Shown in pieces: positions 19,504 to 28,211 of a stretch of 64,000 nucleotides of DNA. A model generated the notes under the pieces. It did not search any database. It saw only the letters and a program-made list of their open reading frames with translations, and was not told the DNA's origin. The translations under genes were made by a program, and so were the position numbers. The stretch comes from an uncultured Eggerthella sp. (GTDB lineage Bacteria; Actinomycetota; Coriobacteriia; Coriobacteriales; Eggerthellaceae): contig UQNZ01000001.1 in the NCBI GenBank assembly GCA_900542525.1, positions 260,239 through 324,238 of the forward strand. Direction: 5' to 3'. How positions within the stretch are numbered: position 1 is the first letter of the stretch; every line of letters begins with the position of its first letter.

Positions 19504-20196
19504 TTACTTGATAAAGGATTCTCCAGCATAAGAAACACCCTTGAGCTCGCTTAATGGAAGAAAGATCCAGACGCTTCCCTCTTCTAGCGAAATGCGCGCA
19601 GGCTGGCCGGTGAGTTCGTTCGAAATGCCCAGCGGAAAACAATTTGTAAGCTGAGCATCTTCAAGACCATATGCCAAGCCTGTTTCATAAACCCCTGAAA
19701 CGCTATCGGAATGAGCAAGCACCGAACAGATTCCTTGCGAGCCTGCTGCTATCTCAAGATGATTCAGTTCGCTTTCAGCAGCGAGCGCAACGACAACTTC
19801 CTCTTCGGTAACACCCCACACCCGCTGACCTTTGCACGCAGCACCTGCCATCAACTGCAGATTCGCAAGTGAATGATCGAGGCGCGCATGAAGACCGTCA
19901 CACATGACGATATGCGTGAATCCTTCATCGGTCGCGAAGTTGAGCGCGAGATCCATATCCGTGAAATCTTTGTGAGGATCGAAAGGATGAACGCACGCAC
20001 CGCCTTCCGCTTCTTGCGGAACGAACCCAAGAGAGTCGAAATCGCCGAACACATGGTGCGGTACGATCCCTCGCTCTACAAGCGCTGCATATCCTGCATC
20101 GACCGCGATGACCGCATCGAACAAGAAATTCTTGAGAACGAAATCGAGACCTTTGTGTTCAGTAGGAGCGCCCCCTACCAGCAAACAAGAATGCAT
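19504..20196 (-). CDS. thiN: Thiamine pyrophosphokinase
   Basis: A 230-residue enzyme transferring pyrophosphate from ATP to thiamine to make TPP. The N-terminal catalytic domain has AVDAGYAALVERGIVPHHVFGDFDS and DFTDMDLALNFA, which carry the acidic residues that bind magnesium and ATP. GLHARLDHSLANLQL is also typical. The C-terminal beta-rich half binds thiamine. It completes the thiamine pathway begun by thiC-thiE-thiD a few kilobases away, but is transcribed separately and diverges from rnpB. No riboswitch is seen before it; only ~40 bases separate its start from the RNase P RNA. Confidence 0.93.
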   Translation of the reverse strand: MHSCLLVGGAPTEHKGLDFVLKNFLFDAVIAVDAGYAALVERGIVPHHVFGDFDSLGFVPQEAEGGACVHPFDPHKDFTDMDLALNFATDEGFTHIVMCDGLHARLDHSLANLQLMAGAACKGQRVWGVTEEEVVVALAAESELNHLEIAAGSQGICSVLAHSDSVSGVYETGLAYGLEDAQLTNCFPLGISNELTGQPARISLEEGSVWIFLPLSELKGVSYAGESFIK

Positions 20197-20223
20197 GATG
20201 CTCCTTCGCGCTTCAGTGATGTT

Positions 20224-20232
20224 TGCTAGAAT
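20224..20232 (+). promoter_or_regulatory. Extended -10 promoter of rnpB
   Basis: TGCTAGAAT (20224-20232) is an extended -10 element ending 6 bases before the predicted RNA 5' end at 20239. No good -35 is visible, as is common with extended -10 promoters. Confidence 0.6.
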
Positions 20233-20238
20233 ACCATA

Positions 20239-20729
20239 GGAGTGAGTCGGGCAACCGCGCCGCGTGCGGTGAGGAAAGTCCGGGCTTCAAAAGGCAAGAT
20301 GCCAGCTAACAGCTGGGCGGGGCGACCCGACGGATAGTGCCACAGAAAAGAAAACTCCTGGTCTGAGGCGTCTCAAGACATCATCAGCAAGCGTTCTCCT
20401 ACGATGTTGATCGATTCTGAGGCGCATTCAGCGCTTCAGATCTGCACGAAGGATGAACGAGCAGCTTTAGCTGCGCTGTGAGTGAATCCTGAGCGCTGAG
20501 ATGATGTGCTGAGGCGTCTCAGGCTGTGGAAAAGCTGAAACGGTGCGGTAAGAGCGCACCAGCATACTGGTAACAGTATGGCTTGGTAAACCCCATCTGA
20601 AGCAAGCGCAAATAGGAGTGCGATACGGTTGCCTTTCCGTGCATTCGGGTTGCGTGCTAGAGCCTCTTGGTAACAGGAAGTCGAGATAAATGGTTGCCGA
20701 TCACAGAACCCGGCTTATAGACTCACTCC
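20239..20729 (+). ncRNA. rnpB: RNase P RNA, type A, with a large central extension
   Basis: The 5' part has GAGGAAAGTCCGGGCT, the universal RNase P core; ACAGAAA, GGTAAACCCC and the 3' ACCCGGCTTATAGA also match. The P1 helix pairs GGAGTGAGTC (20239-20248) with GACTCACTCC (20720-20729). The RNA is the catalytic part of the enzyme that trims tRNA 5' ends. At ~491 nt it is long for type A. The extra length is in the P12 region, between two identical TGAGGCGTCTCA hairpins (20364-20375 and 20510-20521), with GACATCATC/GATGATGT pairing inside. T-rich sequence follows P1 and may end transcription. Confidence 0.96.
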
Positions 20730-20755
20730 CCTTTCTTTATTACATAGATAATAGG

Positions 20756-21049
20756 CTAGAGAACAGGAAGATCGGAAAGCCAAGCGGTGATGAGAGGCTC
20801 GGGGGCATCGATGGCGAGGCGCTTGTGGCGGCTTGTCTGCCCTTGCACCACCTCCACTTTCGATTTCGCGATCCCAAGCTCAGAAGCGATAAGCTTGCAG
20901 AGCGCCTTGTTCGCCTTGCCGTTATCGGGTGGCGCGGTCACGCAGACCTGCACCTCATCCAAGCCTTCGATGGTTTTTATGCCCAAAACAGCATCACGCC
21001 CCGAACGGGGCGTGAGACGTAGTGCAAGTTTGTAAGGTTGAACAGTCAT
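20756..21049 (-). CDS. DUF167 (YggU-like) family protein
   Basis: A 97-residue protein of the small DUF167 family. RLTPRSGRDAVLG, VCVTAPPDNGKANKALCKLIA and VEVVQGQTSRHKRLAI are its conserved segments. Function is not established; members often lie beside yggT and division genes, as here. It starts 6 bases after the divIVA stop and is the last gene of the dcw run before rnpB, which converges on it. Confidence 0.88.
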   Translation of the reverse strand: MTVQPYKLALRLTPRSGRDAVLGIKTIEGLDEVQVCVTAPPDNGKANKALCKLIASELGIAKSKVEVVQGQTSRHKRLAIDAPEPLITAWLSDLPVL

Positions 21050-21055
21050 GAGACC

Positions 21056-21838
21056 TTAGTCGATCTCGTCAAAGGTGAAAGAATCATCCGCATCGCCGTA
21101 GCCGGAAAGATCCTTCGAGGACTGCGAGGGCTTCGGAGGTGCTGGGCTGGCAACAGCGGGATTGACCGTAGGCGTGGTGTACGTTGCGGTTGAAGGAGAA
21201 GGGGACCATTTCTTTGCAACTGGCTCTGCCTTAGCGTCCTCATCGATCAAGCCCTCAGGAATAACGATATCGGATGTGTTGTCTCCACCGATCTCGGAAA
21301 GACGCTTCGTAGAGGCAGCGATGAAATCCTTGAGCATTTCCTGATACTGTTCACGCACCTTCTCACGGCTAACCGTGAGTTCACTGATCTGTTCGATGAT
21401 GCGCTGCTTTTCGCCATCAGCCTTATCGAGAATGCGCTGGCCTTCTTCTTCAGCATTACGACGAATGTTCTCGCCATCGGTCTTCGCCTTTGAAACGATC
21501 TCATCGGCCGTACGCTGCGCGATGATGAGCGCCTGCGCGATGGCATTGTCTTCACTCTTGCGCTCGCCAAGCTGGCTTTCGAGCTCTGCGATGCGTGCAT
21601 CCTTTTCAGCGAGGGCAGCTGAATCCTCCGAGGAAGGCGCTGCTTGCTGCTGCTGATTCGAGCTAGCCGGCGCACTCTTCGCTTCAGCGAGCTGAGCACG
21701 CAGGTGGGCAATTTCATCATTGAGCATATCGATCTCATCGGAAACGTGCTCAAGGAAGACATCTACTTCATCGACATCGTATCCACGACGCTCGATCTTG
21801 AAACTCTGCTGCTGAATATCCTCAGATGTAATCGCCAT
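21056..21838 (-). CDS. divIVA: DivIVA-type cell division/polar growth protein
   Basis: A 260-residue coiled-coil protein. Its N-terminus MAITSEDIQQQSFKIERRGYDVDEVDVFLE is the DivIVA membrane-curvature domain. A coiled coil with a Gln/Ser-rich break (~55-75) follows, then a second long coiled coil (~75-170) and a Pro/Ser-rich disordered tail ending in DDSFTFDEID. DivIVA gathers at poles and septa and organises wall growth in actinobacteria. The gene is downstream of sepF and yggT, its standard neighbours. Confidence 0.93.
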   Translation of the reverse strand: MAITSEDIQQQSFKIERRGYDVDEVDVFLEHVSDEIDMLNDEIAHLRAQLAEAKSAPASSNQQQQAAPSSEDSAALAEKDARIAELESQLGERKSEDNAIAQALIIAQRTADEIVSKAKTDGENIRRNAEEEGQRILDKADGEKQRIIEQISELTVSREKVREQYQEMLKDFIAASTKRLSEIGGDNTSDIVIPEGLIDEDAKAEPVAKKWSPSPSTATYTTPTVNPAVASPAPPKPSQSSKDLSGYGDADDSFTFDEID

Positions 21839-21871
21839 AACAACCTCTCTTGCCTGGTAAATATGCGCGCT

Positions 21872-22126
21872 TTAGAACAATGATACTATAAATCGCACCC
21901 CGAACTGTAACACAAGTAACGCGATAATAGGGGTAATGTCCACCATCCCACCAATAGGGGGGATAAGCCGTTTAAAAAGATTCAGAAAAGGATCACAGAT
22001 CTTGCCGAGGGCGTTGCGAATCTCCTCAATGATACCGCCCATCGGGAACCACGAGAGCAGAACATAGATAACGATAACGAAACTGTAGGCATCTGAAAGT
22101 GAAATGAGAATGTACTGCCAGCTCAC
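21872..22126 (-). CDS. YggT family membrane protein
   Basis: An 84-residue protein with two hydrophobic helices: one near residues 10-28, the other at the C-terminus (PIIALLVLQFGVRFIVSLF). Between them is the family loop (LSWFPMG, then CDPFLNLFKRLIPPIGG). YggT proteins lie beside sepF and divIVA in many Gram-positive bacteria and have been linked to membrane and osmotic homeostasis; the biochemical role is unknown. A ribosome site (GGAAAGGATGC) precedes the ATG. Confidence 0.9.
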   Translation of the reverse strand: MSWQYILISLSDAYSFVIVIYVLLSWFPMGGIIEEIRNALGKICDPFLNLFKRLIPPIGGMVDITPIIALLVLQFGVRFIVSLF

Positions 22127-22194
22127 GTTGCATCCTTTCCTTTCTTATCCACGATCAGCCCGCCCTCTCGGCGAAGCGGCCGATCGGCAAAATG

Positions 22195-23106
22195 CTAGAG
22201 CACCTTCTTAAGGCGCAATTGGTCGCGCTCAACGAGCGTAAGCTTCCCATCCTGTATGATCGAGAACACCTGCGGCGCTTCATAGGTGATCTGCATATCG
22301 AGCGCTGCAACCGCACCGAATGCAAAATCGAGAATACGCTTCGAGAGACCAGCGTTCACATACTTAAGGTTCAAGATGACCACGCTCCCCTCTTTGAGCA
22401 TGGTAACGATGTTGACCGCTTCTTCGAAATTCTTCGGCTCGAAGATCTCTAGCTTACGGGTGAAATGCCCACCAACGCTCGAAGTACGATTGGCGGGAGC
22501 GGGAGTTGATGCTGAAGGATCGGTCGAAGCGAACAGGCCATCAAGACCGCTCGACCCCGTAGAGGGCATCACCGAGGTCTTCGCTGCATCTTGACGCTGA
22601 TACGGCGAAACGAAATCGCGATACGCCGTTTCAGGTCGATCGAAACCGATCGTATCGACAGGATCGGAATCGAGATCGGCACTCACGCTCACGCGACTGC
22701 TTGAGCGCGTACTGAAACGGGAATCCGCCGTACTGGAAAGATACCCTGGGACCGACGAGGAGGTGGGTACGCTGTAATTCCGCGGCTGTTCAGGCGTCAT
22801 TACGCCATAAGCAGAGGTTGTGCTCTTGATATCGTCAAGTGAAACAAGGCGTGCCGGACGCGTACGATAAGGATCGCGCGTGGTATACGCATCGGAATAA
22901 GAATCGCCATAAGAGTCGACCGCATACGATTCATCGTAGCCATATTCGCCATAATCATCGAAATTCGGGTCATAGGCGTAATCTTCGTAATCGTATTCTT
23001 CTTGCGCGTAATCGTCCTTCTCGGCATTGCGCGACCCGAAGTTGAGCTTGTCCTTTATGCTTTCAACGAAGCTTCCTGCAGATTTTGAAGGATTGGGAAA
23101 ATCCAT
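22195..23106 (-). CDS. sepF: Cell division protein SepF with a long disordered linker
   Basis: A 303-residue SepF. The N-terminus MDFPNPSKSAGSFVESIKDKLNFG is the membrane-binding amphipathic helix. Residues ~215-300 are the SepF core (KIFEPKNFEEAVNIVTMLKEGSVVILNL type) that binds the FtsZ tail and forms rings. Between them are ~185 residues rich in Asp, Tyr, Ser and Thr; usual SepF is 130-220 residues. SepF anchors FtsZ to the membrane in organisms lacking FtsA, and no ftsA is seen here. The ATG at 23106 follows AAGGAAAGG; a TTG six codons earlier is less likely. Confidence 0.95.
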   Translation of the reverse strand: MDFPNPSKSAGSFVESIKDKLNFGSRNAEKDDYAQEEYDYEDYAYDPNFDDYGEYGYDESYAVDSYGDSYSDAYTTRDPYRTRPARLVSLDDIKSTTSAYGVMTPEQPRNYSVPTSSSVPGYLSSTADSRFSTRSSSRVSVSADLDSDPVDTIGFDRPETAYRDFVSPYQRQDAAKTSVMPSTGSSGLDGLFASTDPSASTPAPANRTSSVGGHFTRKLEIFEPKNFEEAVNIVTMLKEGSVVILNLKYVNAGLSKRILDFAFGAVAALDMQITYEAPQVFSIIQDGKLTLVERDQLRLKKVL

Positions 23107-23163
23107 AAAGCCTTTCCTTTGCAAGCCTTGCGCTCAGCCAGATGAAGCGCACGACTCTCTGTC

Positions 23164-23856
23164 CTACTCGAACGAGGGATCGAATATCGCTCGTCCAACC
23201 CTTACTATAGTAGTGCCTCGCTCGACCGCTTGAGGCCAGTCTTCGGTCATACCCATAGAAATATCAGACAGCGTGACATCAATGCCCGCTTGATCAAGGC
23301 GCGCTTGCAATTCGTCGCGCAGTTTCGCAAGCCCACCGAAGGACAATTCGATCGCTTCTTCATCGGCGCGTGGTGCCATGGTCATGAGCCCTTGGATACG
23401 CACATGGGAAAGATCCGCCGCCTGCGCGATAACCTCATACACCTCTTCGGGGCGAAACCCGCTCTTCGATTCCTCGCCCGAAACATTCACTTCGAGCAAT
23501 ACGGGTTGGACCTTACCGAGGTCTGCCGCCGCTTTATCGATCTTGGGAAGGTGCTCTGCTTTGCATACCGAATGGATAAGGTCTGCAGCAGAAACGATAT
23601 CATGGATACGGCGCGATTGGATATTGCCGATGAAGTGCCACGTCTCATGAGGAAACGCCGCCTGTTTGCGCAAAAGCTCATCGGGGCGGTTCTCACCGAA
23701 TGCATGCGCACCACCTTCGATAGCCTCCTGCACCTGATCGAGATCGACGGTCTTAGAGACTGCGAGCAACAACACCTCATGCGGGTTGCGACCTGCCTTT
23801 TCACATGATCGATCAACTTCAGCACGCACACGCTGATAGCGCTCTTTTGTTGACAT
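23164..23856 (-). CDS. yggS: YggS/PLPBP family pyridoxal-phosphate homeostasis protein
   Basis: A 230-residue fold-type III PLP-binding protein. LLLAVSKTVDLDQVQ holds the PLP lysine, followed by FGENRPDELLRK, WHFIGNIQSRR and LSDISMGMTEDWPQAVERGTTIVRVGRAIF. Members bind PLP and help balance vitamin B6 and amino acid pools without a known reaction. The ATG at 23854-23856 has AAGGAG 9 bases upstream; the frame also extends further upstream without family similarity. It lies between sepF and pgeF, a common arrangement. Confidence 0.94.
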   Translation of the reverse strand: MSTKERYQRVRAEVDRSCEKAGRNPHEVLLLAVSKTVDLDQVQEAIEGGAHAFGENRPDELLRKQAAFPHETWHFIGNIQSRRIHDIVSAADLIHSVCKAEHLPKIDKAAADLGKVQPVLLEVNVSGEESKSGFRPEEVYEVIAQAADLSHVRIQGLMTMAPRADEEAIELSFGGLAKLRDELQARLDQAGIDVTLSDISMGMTEDWPQAVERGTTIVRVGRAIFDPSFE

Positions 23857-23949
23857 ACAGGATGCTCCTTCGAAGTTACGTATCGTCTTTATCCTACTAT
23901 ATCGCACCCGTAAAAAGGACGCGGACACACTGCTGAACCGTAAACGACG

Positions 23950-24801
23950 TTAGAGACTGATCGCAAATGCGCCGTGGCGACCTGACACGCCATCTTGTGC
24001 TCTGAAGGAGAAGAAGCGGTCATTCTCACATACCGTGCAGCGATCCAGATCGCAGATACGTGCAGGATCGATGCCGCGCTCGACCATCTGAACACGCAAA
24101 GCAACTCCCAGATCGATATGCCTCTCATCGAAGCAGCACGCTTCGCCAAACCTGGAAACAAAGAGGGAGTGAACGTCTGCTCCTGCTTCAAAGCATTCAC
24201 CATGGATATAAGGACCAATGTAGACATTAGCTTGATCTGCAAGCTCTCTTCGGTCGAAGCCATGCTCCTGCTGTTCTTGATCGAGCATGAGATCGAGCGC
24301 TTTCGCCGAGATCTCGTTCTCGACACCACGCCAGCCTGCATGGACGACCGCGAAACGGCCCGTAGGCAGCACGATGATAACAGGCACACAATCAGCAAAG
24401 CACAAGAGCGCTCCGACCTCACGCGCGGAAACGATGATCCCATCAGCGCCTTCTGCTGCTTGGCTCTGCACGCTAGCAACCTCGCTTGCTGACTCGACCG
24501 TGAGTACCTTATCGCCATGCACTTGCTGAGGAACGATAAGTCGCTCTTCCGATGTCACTTGGCCCGAAGGAGTCAGCGCGGAGAAGAGCAATGCACGATT
24601 TTGAAGCACTTTATCAAGGTCATCTTTCACATGCGAACCTAAGTTGAGCGAAGCGTAAGGCCCTTCGCTCACGCCTCCTTCACGCATAGTGAACGCGATA
24701 CGCACGCCACACGTTTCAAAGAGTGCCTCATCGGTAAAAATGGGCACGGACGCAAAACAACCCTCATCGAGCGTTGGTCGTGGCAAGGTGAGGGCTGTCA
24801 T
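23950..24801 (-). CDS. pgeF: Laccase-domain (YfiH/PgeF) protein, purine nucleoside phosphorylase type
   Basis: A 283-residue YfiH-family protein. It has FTMREGGVSEGPYASLNLGSHVKDD, VPQQVHGDKV, ADGIIV, LCFADCVPVIIV and VVHAGWRGV, and a C-terminal block containing IGPYIHGECFEAG. The cysteine in ADCVP and the histidines in QVHG and VHAGWRG are the metal and active-site residues. Family members were called laccases but act as purine nucleoside phosphorylases or deaminases, and some edit peptidoglycan precursors made by MurC. Its place right after ftsZ fits that editing role (inference). Confidence 0.92.
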   Translation of the reverse strand: MTALTLPRPTLDEGCFASVPIFTDEALFETCGVRIAFTMREGGVSEGPYASLNLGSHVKDDLDKVLQNRALLFSALTPSGQVTSEERLIVPQQVHGDKVLTVESASEVASVQSQAAEGADGIIVSAREVGALLCFADCVPVIIVLPTGRFAVVHAGWRGVENEISAKALDLMLDQEQQEHGFDRRELADQANVYIGPYIHGECFEAGADVHSLFVSRFGEACCFDERHIDLGVALRVQMVERGIDPARICDLDRCTVCENDRFFSFRAQDGVSGRHGAFAISL

Positions 24802-24849
24802 ATCGAACCTTTCAGGCAGAGACGCGATGCGGACGTCTCTCTTATGCGC

Positions 24850-25986
24850 TTACTGGCGCTTCAGGAAATCGGGGATATAATCCTCGTCGGCAAAACGTGG
24901 CTCGCTGGAGTAAAGCTGCTGATAGGTGCTCTGCGTCTGCTGAGGAGCCTGGTTTTGCTGTGCGCCATTACGCGGCGTAGTGGAGTTGAACACAGTATCT
25001 TTGCGAGAGAAATCCATAGCAGATTGGGCAGTGTTCGCTTTGAAGCCAGTTGCAATGACCGTGATGCGCACTTCTTCTTGCATTTCTGGATCGACGATCT
25101 GACCGTAGATGATGTTCGCGTTCTCATCAGCCACTGCTTCGACCACACGCGCCGCCTCGTCAACTTCGGAAAGTGCAAGGCTCGGACCACCTGCGATCGA
25201 GAAGAGGATACGTGAAGCACCTGCGATGGAGGTTTCAAGCAGGTTGGAATTGATAGCTTGCTGAGCTGCATCGAGCGCACGTGCTTCGCCCGAAGAAATA
25301 CCGATGCCCATCATAGCCGTGCCTGCATCTTTCATGACCGTACGGATATCCGCGAAGTCGAGGTTGATGAGACCCGGAATGGTGATGAGGTCAGTAACGC
25401 CCTGAATGCCCTGGCGCAGCGTATCGTCTGCAATACGGAACGCATCGAGCATGCTAGTTTTCTTGTCGACGATCTCGAGCAAGCGATCGTTCGGGATGAC
25501 GATGAGCGTATCGACCTTCATGGAGAGGAAATCGATACCCTGTTCTGCCTGGTTGCGACGGAGACGACCTTCGAAGCTGAAGGGCTTCGTGACGATGCCT
25601 ACCGTGAGTGCGCCGATCTCTTCACGGGCGATCTCGGCAACAACAGGTGCAGCACCTGTGCCCGTACCACCACCTTCACCAGCGGTAACGAACACCATAT
25701 CAGCATCAGCGAGCGCTTCACGGATCTCTGCGCGAGATTCCTCTGCTGCTTGGCAACCGATCTCAGGATTCGCACCTGCACCCAAACCGCGCGTAAGCTC
25801 TTCGCCGATATGGATGGTCTTGTCTGCATCGGAGAGAAGCAACGCCTGGCGATCGGTGTTCACTGCGATGAACTCAACACCTCGCACGCCTGCTTCAACC
25901 ATGCGGTTGACCGCATTCGTGCCGCCGCCGCCAACTCCTACAACCTTGATGACTGCAAGATTATCAGCGCCTAATATTTGTTGCAT
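24850..25986 (-). CDS. ftsZ: Cell division GTPase FtsZ
   Basis: A 378-residue tubulin homologue that forms the cytokinetic ring. The nucleotide loops are [14 protein letters not shown] (16-29) and the tubulin signature GEGGGTGTG (~103-111). The C-terminus has a Gln/Asn-rich linker and the conserved tail [12 protein letters not shown], which binds SepF. A 118-base gap after ftsQ, holding a probable promoter at 26055-26083, suggests partly separate expression from the upstream dcw genes. Confidence 0.98.
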   Translation of the reverse strand: MQQILGADNLAVIKVVGVGGGGTNAVNRMVEAGVRGVEFIAVNTDRQALLLSDADKTIHIGEELTRGLGAGANPEIGCQAAEESRAEIREALADADMVFVTAGEGGGTGTGAAPVVAEIAREEIGALTVGIVTKPFSFEGRLRRNQAEQGIDFLSMKVDTLIVIPNDRLLEIVDKKTSMLDAFRIADDTLRQGIQGVTDLITIPGLINLDFADIRTVMKDAGTAMMGIGISSGEARALDAAQQAINSNLLETSIAGASRILFSIAGGPSLALSEVDEAARVVEAVADENANIIYGQIVDPEMQEEVRITVIATGFKANTAQSAMDFSRKDTVFNSTTPRNGAQQNQAPQQTQSTYQQLYSSEPRFADEDYIPDFLKRQ

Positions 25987-26054
25987 AACATGCCCGCTTT
26001 CAATATTTAAGAAATCATACGTACGGGAATGCCTACCCGCGAATACTTGGATTA

Positions 26055-26083
26055 ATTGTACACAAGAGCCGATTGATTGAAAA
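26055..26083 (-). promoter_or_regulatory. Probable ftsZ promoter
   Basis: On the minus strand, TTTTCA (26078-26083), a 17-base spacer and TACAAT (26055-26060) lie in the gap between ftsQ and ftsZ, ~70 bases before the ftsZ ATG. The -10 is strong; the -35 matches at four of six positions. Confidence 0.6.
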
Positions 26084-26104
26084 CAATAAACTGCTCAAAT
26101 GTAA

Positions 26105-27334
26105 CTAAACTGCACGCCAGATCGGTTTGTTCACCGTACGCACGTTGATATAAGCGATCTTGCCTGGGTGCTCGCGCATGAGCTCCAGACAGACACGTTC
26201 TTTATCGCGAATGTCCGAAGAATCACCGAATGCGATCTCGACCCCATTGTTCAAGGTGAGCACAGTTGAATCAGAGCTTGCCGCAGAAACCGACTTCACC
26301 TGGTCGGCGAGCTCGGTCGACATGCCATCGATGATAGCAAGGGCATTCGAGATATTGGGATTGTTGCATTGCGAACCAGCCTCAGGAACGGCACCATACG
26401 GCACGCTTGAGATATGCAGCGCCGCATCAACATCTTCATAGACCTGCTGCGCAAGCTGCTGACCCTCTTCGCTGTTGCGATCGGGAATCTGCATGAGCCA
26501 CGTACCATCCGAGGCAAGTGCCCAGGTTTGCTGGTTATCGTTATCGTCGATCACTACATCGACCACCGCCACGATATCGCGCTCGGTGATGTTCAAGTTA
26601 AGCGTGTCGGGAAAATGGCGCTCGATAGAAGCATCCAGAACCCACGGATTCGATTCGAGACGCCCTTCAATGCCACCCGCATCCACATTGAGCAGCGTCG
26701 TTCCTTCTGGCACCGCTGCAAGCTGTGCAGTCTCCTGGTCGGTGAGATGATGAACGCCCGAAACGGTGATCTTATTCACCGGGAACAAATCCGTACGACT
26801 CAAGATGAAGAGCCCTACCGCGAGCACCGCCACGATGATGACCATCACGATGCCGATGATGAGTCCCTTGCGCGATTTCTTCTGCTTGGTTTGACGACGA
26901 TTCGAACGCACCTGAGAGACGCTCACCGAACGTAACGGCTCGTTGCGATACGTTTGACGCGCGCCGCTACTCCCCTGCGAACGCGAACCCTGACCTGCAA
27001 GGTAACTGCTATCGACATTAGGAAGGCTCGAACCATAGCTCGACGTGCGACGCGAATTCGCATGCGAAGAAACGGGAGCAGGACGCGTATTGCGCGCGCG
27101 ATTCGAAGGAAGCGATACGTTCGCATCACGATAAGCGCTATGCGAAACGCGCCGTTGTGGAGGCCGAGCAGCAGTTTGCTTCTTGGCGCCTGCACGATTG
27201 TTCTGCGGCATGCGCACCGAACGATCCTGGCTCGGACGTCCCTTGACCGAAGAAGGCAAGGCTGAGGTTCTATCAGCTCTTGAATTCTTCTTCGAACCCA
27301 AGGAATTTGACCTCCGGTTGAAGTTCGATGCCAT
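26105..27334 (-). CDS. ftsQ: Division protein FtsQ/DivIB with a long basic N-terminal region
   Basis: A 409-residue bitopic membrane protein. Residues 1-156 are a Ser/Arg/Asn-rich, strongly basic and probably disordered cytoplasmic region. The membrane helix is at ~158-178 and the POTRA domain at ~186-255 (NKITVSGVHHLTDQETAQLA, then NPWVLDASIERHFPDTLNLNITER). A beta domain follows to the end. FtsQ joins FtsL and FtsB-type proteins to activate septal wall synthesis. The ATG at 27334 has AAGGA upstream and gives a 62-base overlap with murB, which is unusually long but best supported. Confidence 0.92.
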   Translation of the reverse strand: MASNFNRRSNSLGSKKNSRADRTSALPSSVKGRPSQDRSVRMPQNNRAGAKKQTAARPPQRRVSHSAYRDANVSLPSNRARNTRPAPVSSHANSRRTSSYGSSLPNVDSSYLAGQGSRSQGSSGARQTYRNEPLRSVSVSQVRSNRRQTKQKKSRKGLIIGIVMVIIVAVLAVGLFILSRTDLFPVNKITVSGVHHLTDQETAQLAAVPEGTTLLNVDAGGIEGRLESNPWVLDASIERHFPDTLNLNITERDIVAVVDVVIDDNDNQQTWALASDGTWLMQIPDRNSEEGQQLAQQVYEDVDAALHISSVPYGAVPEAGSQCNNPNISNALAIIDGMSTELADQVKSVSAASSDSTVLTLNNGVEIAFGDSSDIRDKERVCLELMREHPGKIAYINVRTVNKPIWRAV

Positions 27335-28211
27335 AGTGTTCCTTCACCTTTTCTTGTGCACGCTTGATGAGCGCAAGCACGTCAGATGCGCAAGCCTTGT
27401 TCTTGTTCACAATAAAATTAGCATGTTTTTCCGAGATTTGTGCGCCTCCACACATACTCCCCTTAAGCCCCACTTCATCGATAAGAGCACCAGCTGAAGC
27501 GCCCTCAGGATTCTTGAACACGCTGCCACAAGAAGGGTATTCAAGCGGTTGCGAGGCTTTGCGTCGCTCCAGGAGCGTACGCATCTTATCGTGGATATTG
27601 CCTGAAAGCGCCGGCGTAAGTTGCAGTTCGATCTCAACGATGATCTCCTCGGGCGCAAACGATGTGGAGCGGTAAGCCCATTCGATATCGCTCGGCGCAT
27701 AGCGCTTCAATCCCTGATCGGGCACGAACGTGGTAACCGAGACCACGCGCGATCCGATCCAATCGTCTTTCGTCCCAGCGTTCATGCGCACTGCACCGCC
27801 CACGCTTCCTGGGGTTCCGACCGCAAATTCCATGCCGCTGTATCCACGATGGAAGACTTCTTGGACCAAGCGAGACAAAGTCGTGCCAGCGCCCACGACC
27901 ACCCGTGCATTCTCTTCGTCGAATTTCCAGTTCCTGAACTCGCCGGCAAGCGCGATGACTGCACCCTTGAAACCCACGTCGGAAACAAGGAGATTGCTCC
28001 CCTTGCCCACAACGACCCAAGGGCATTCATCGGCTTTACAAGCAGCGAGCGCCGCCGAAAGAGCTGCTGGCGAATTCACGAGGATATAGGCGCGCGCAGG
28101 ACCACCAATGCGATAGCTCGTATGTTTGGAAAGCGGCTCATCTAAGCGGATCTCACCGTCGAAGCTATCCTCGAACCGCAGTAATTCAAGGTCAGAAGCG
28201 TGTCGCGCCAT
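27273..28211 (-). CDS. murB: UDP-N-acetylenolpyruvoylglucosamine reductase
   Basis: A 312-residue FAD enzyme reducing UDP-GlcNAc-enolpyruvate to UDP-MurNAc. The N-terminal FAD site has SYRIGGPARAYILV and GKGSNLLVSDVGF. GYSGMEFAVGTPGSVGGAVRMNAGT, YRSTSF and SCGSVFKNPEGASAGALIDEVGLKG complete the type IIa pattern. EKHANFIVN contributes to the C-terminal substrate site. Its ATG overlaps the murC stop (TGATG), so the two are coupled. Its 3' end overlaps the start of ftsQ. Confidence 0.97.
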   Translation of the reverse strand: MARHASDLELLRFEDSFDGEIRLDEPLSKHTSYRIGGPARAYILVNSPAALSAALAACKADECPWVVVGKGSNLLVSDVGFKGAVIALAGEFRNWKFDEENARVVVGAGTTLSRLVQEVFHRGYSGMEFAVGTPGSVGGAVRMNAGTKDDWIGSRVVSVTTFVPDQGLKRYAPSDIEWAYRSTSFAPEEIIVEIELQLTPALSGNIHDKMRTLLERRKASQPLEYPSCGSVFKNPEGASAGALIDEVGLKGSMCGGAQISEKHANFIVNKNKACASDVLALIKRAQEKVKEHYGIELQPEVKFLGFEEEFKS

